A DNA stretch of 6,672 nt from an uncultured Mediterraneibacter sp. GTDB lineage: Bacteria; Bacillota; Clostridia; Lachnospirales; Lachnospiraceae. Made by a program: the position numbers and the translations under genes. The stretch is from positions 1 through 6,672 of the forward strand of contig NZ_CAKRGI010000049.1 in the NCBI RefSeq assembly GCF_934330165.1, written 5' to 3'. The notes beneath the pieces are model-generated. The model searched no databases. It was not told the DNA's origin and saw only the letters and a program-made list of their open reading frames with translations. Position 1 is the stretch's first letter, and the number at the start of each line of letters is the position of its first letter. Shown here in pieces: positions 6,343 through 6,672 of the stretch.

Positions 6343-6360
6343 AAAAACTTTGAAAAAAGT
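6343..6360 (+). repeat. A-rich 18-base repeat, copy 1, upstream of rRNA promoter P1
   Basis: AAAAACTTTGAAAAAAGT occurs here and again, identically, at 6426-6443. This copy directly abuts the -35 of P1. The A-tract content and position fit an UP element contacted by the RNA polymerase alpha subunits. Confidence 0.7.
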
Positions 6361-6361
6361 G

Positions 6362-6390
6362 TTGACATTGAGAAGAACAAATGATATTAT
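6362..6390 (+). promoter_or_regulatory. rRNA operon promoter P1
   Basis: TTGACA (6362-6367), a 17-base spacer and TATTAT (6385-6390). The preceding A-rich repeat acts as a likely UP element. The expected start is near 6397. It is the upstream member of a tandem pair feeding the ribosomal RNA leader, as is usual in Firmicute rrn operons. Confidence 0.75.
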
Positions 6391-6425
6391 ATCTAAGCTG
6401 ACTCGTGAGAACGAACGAAGCAAAT

Positions 6426-6443
6426 AAAAACTTTGAAAAAAGT
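6426..6443 (+). repeat. A-rich 18-base repeat, copy 2, upstream of rRNA promoter P2
   Basis: This copy is identical to the one at 6343-6360. It lies 11 bases before the -35 of P2, whereas copy 1 lies 1 base before that of P1. The two promoter units may have arisen by duplication. Confidence 0.7.
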
Positions 6444-6454
6444 TAAAAAAGTTC

Positions 6455-6483
6455 TTGACAAAGAGAAAAGCTTTTGATAAAAT
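6455..6483 (+). promoter_or_regulatory. rRNA operon promoter P2
   Basis: TTGACA (6455-6460), a 17-base spacer and TAAAAT (6478-6483). The expected start is near 6490. It is 93 bases downstream of P1, and both drive transcription to the right. Confidence 0.75.
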
Positions 6484-6489
6484 ATAAAA

Positions 6490-6672
6490 GCTGTCGCTTG
6501 AAAAGAACAGCAGAAAAGAACCTTGATAACTGAACAATAGACAACAACAACCCTTGAAAATTTCTTTAAGAGAAGATTTTTAAGAACGGTTTTTGAACAA
6601 ACCAAAACAACAGTAAAAAGGGAAGAATTAGCTAGTTAGTTGGTTCTGAACTGGATATAAACACTTTTAACG
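6490..6672 (+). ncRNA. Leader of a ribosomal RNA operon, reaching the 5' edge of 16S rRNA
   Basis: The transcribed, non-coding leader contains GAACCTTGATAACTGAACA (6518-6536). This resembles the conserved Firmicute rRNA leader/spacer element linked to antitermination and processing. A stem of 9 pairs with one bulged G forms between 6557-6565 and 6571-6580. A shorter stem pairs GGTTT (6588-6592) with AAACC (6599-6603). The end of the window, CACTTTTAACG, matches the bases that normally precede AGAGTTTGATCC of 16S in this group. The last 6-8 bases may therefore already be mature 16S, but the diagnostic sequence lies outside. No protein gene is seen here. Confidence 0.75.

Noticed and set aside
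6163..6605. Minus-strand open frames across the tRNA and rRNA leader
   Set aside because: They read antisense through a clear tRNA, promoters and the rRNA leader. The Phe/Leu/Ser-rich products are a by-product of A-rich DNA.
1..6672. CRISPR array, toxin-antitoxin pair, defence system or prophage genes
   Set aside because: No regularly spaced repeats and no recognisable effector, antitoxin or phage structural genes. The only mobile trace is the decayed transposase.

Overview
The window looks like a chromosomal segment of a low-to-mid GC anaerobic Firmicute, most likely a Lachnospiraceae relative (Dorea/Blautia/Ruminococcus type). The evidence is purine-rich Shine-Dalgarno sites, a two-subunit class I (Fe-S) fumarase, the sua5-upp-dCMP deaminase neighbourhood, and a Firmicute-style rRNA leader with two sigma-70/sigma-A type promoters. 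All recognisable genes lie on the + strand. The genus is inferred from memory of gene order and protein style, not from a search.

Positions 1-131 hold the tail of something upstream and an extended -10 promoter. From 132 to about 2835 there is a compact cluster: a 508-residue fusion of threonylcarbamoyl-AMP synthase (Sua5/YwlC, tRNA t6A pathway) to a low-molecular-weight phosphatase (YwlE-like) domain that has lost its catalytic Cys and Arg; uracil phosphoribosyltransferase (upp), overlapping it by one base; and a dCMP deaminase that resembles the eukaryotic/T4 type. A strong 9-bp hairpin closes this part. From 2853 to 5027 there are fumarase alpha and beta subunits and a PlsC-type acyltransferase. 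From 5057 there is an AT-richer gene for a small soluble S24/S26 (signal-peptidase-like) protein with an apparent Ser/His/Asp set. An ATGA-coupled short reading frame follows, and then a decayed transposase relic (nonsense codon, one-base frameshift, lost 3' part).

From 6063 to the end the window is a stable-RNA locus: a perfect-consensus promoter, a leader with two hairpins, tRNA-Ser(GCT), an intrinsic terminator, and the upstream region of a ribosomal RNA operon. That region has tandem promoters, each preceded by the same 18-base A-rich repeat, and a structured leader. The last eight bases read TTTTAACG, which is where a 16S gene normally begins, so 16S itself lies just beyond the window.

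Functionally the protein genes are housekeeping: tRNA modification, pyrimidine salvage, fumarate/malate interconversion and phospholipid synthesis. The unusual parts are the dead phosphatase domain on Sua5, a probable leaderless start for that gene, and the orphan S24/S26 protein next to a genomic scar between the operon and the tRNA/rRNA locus.
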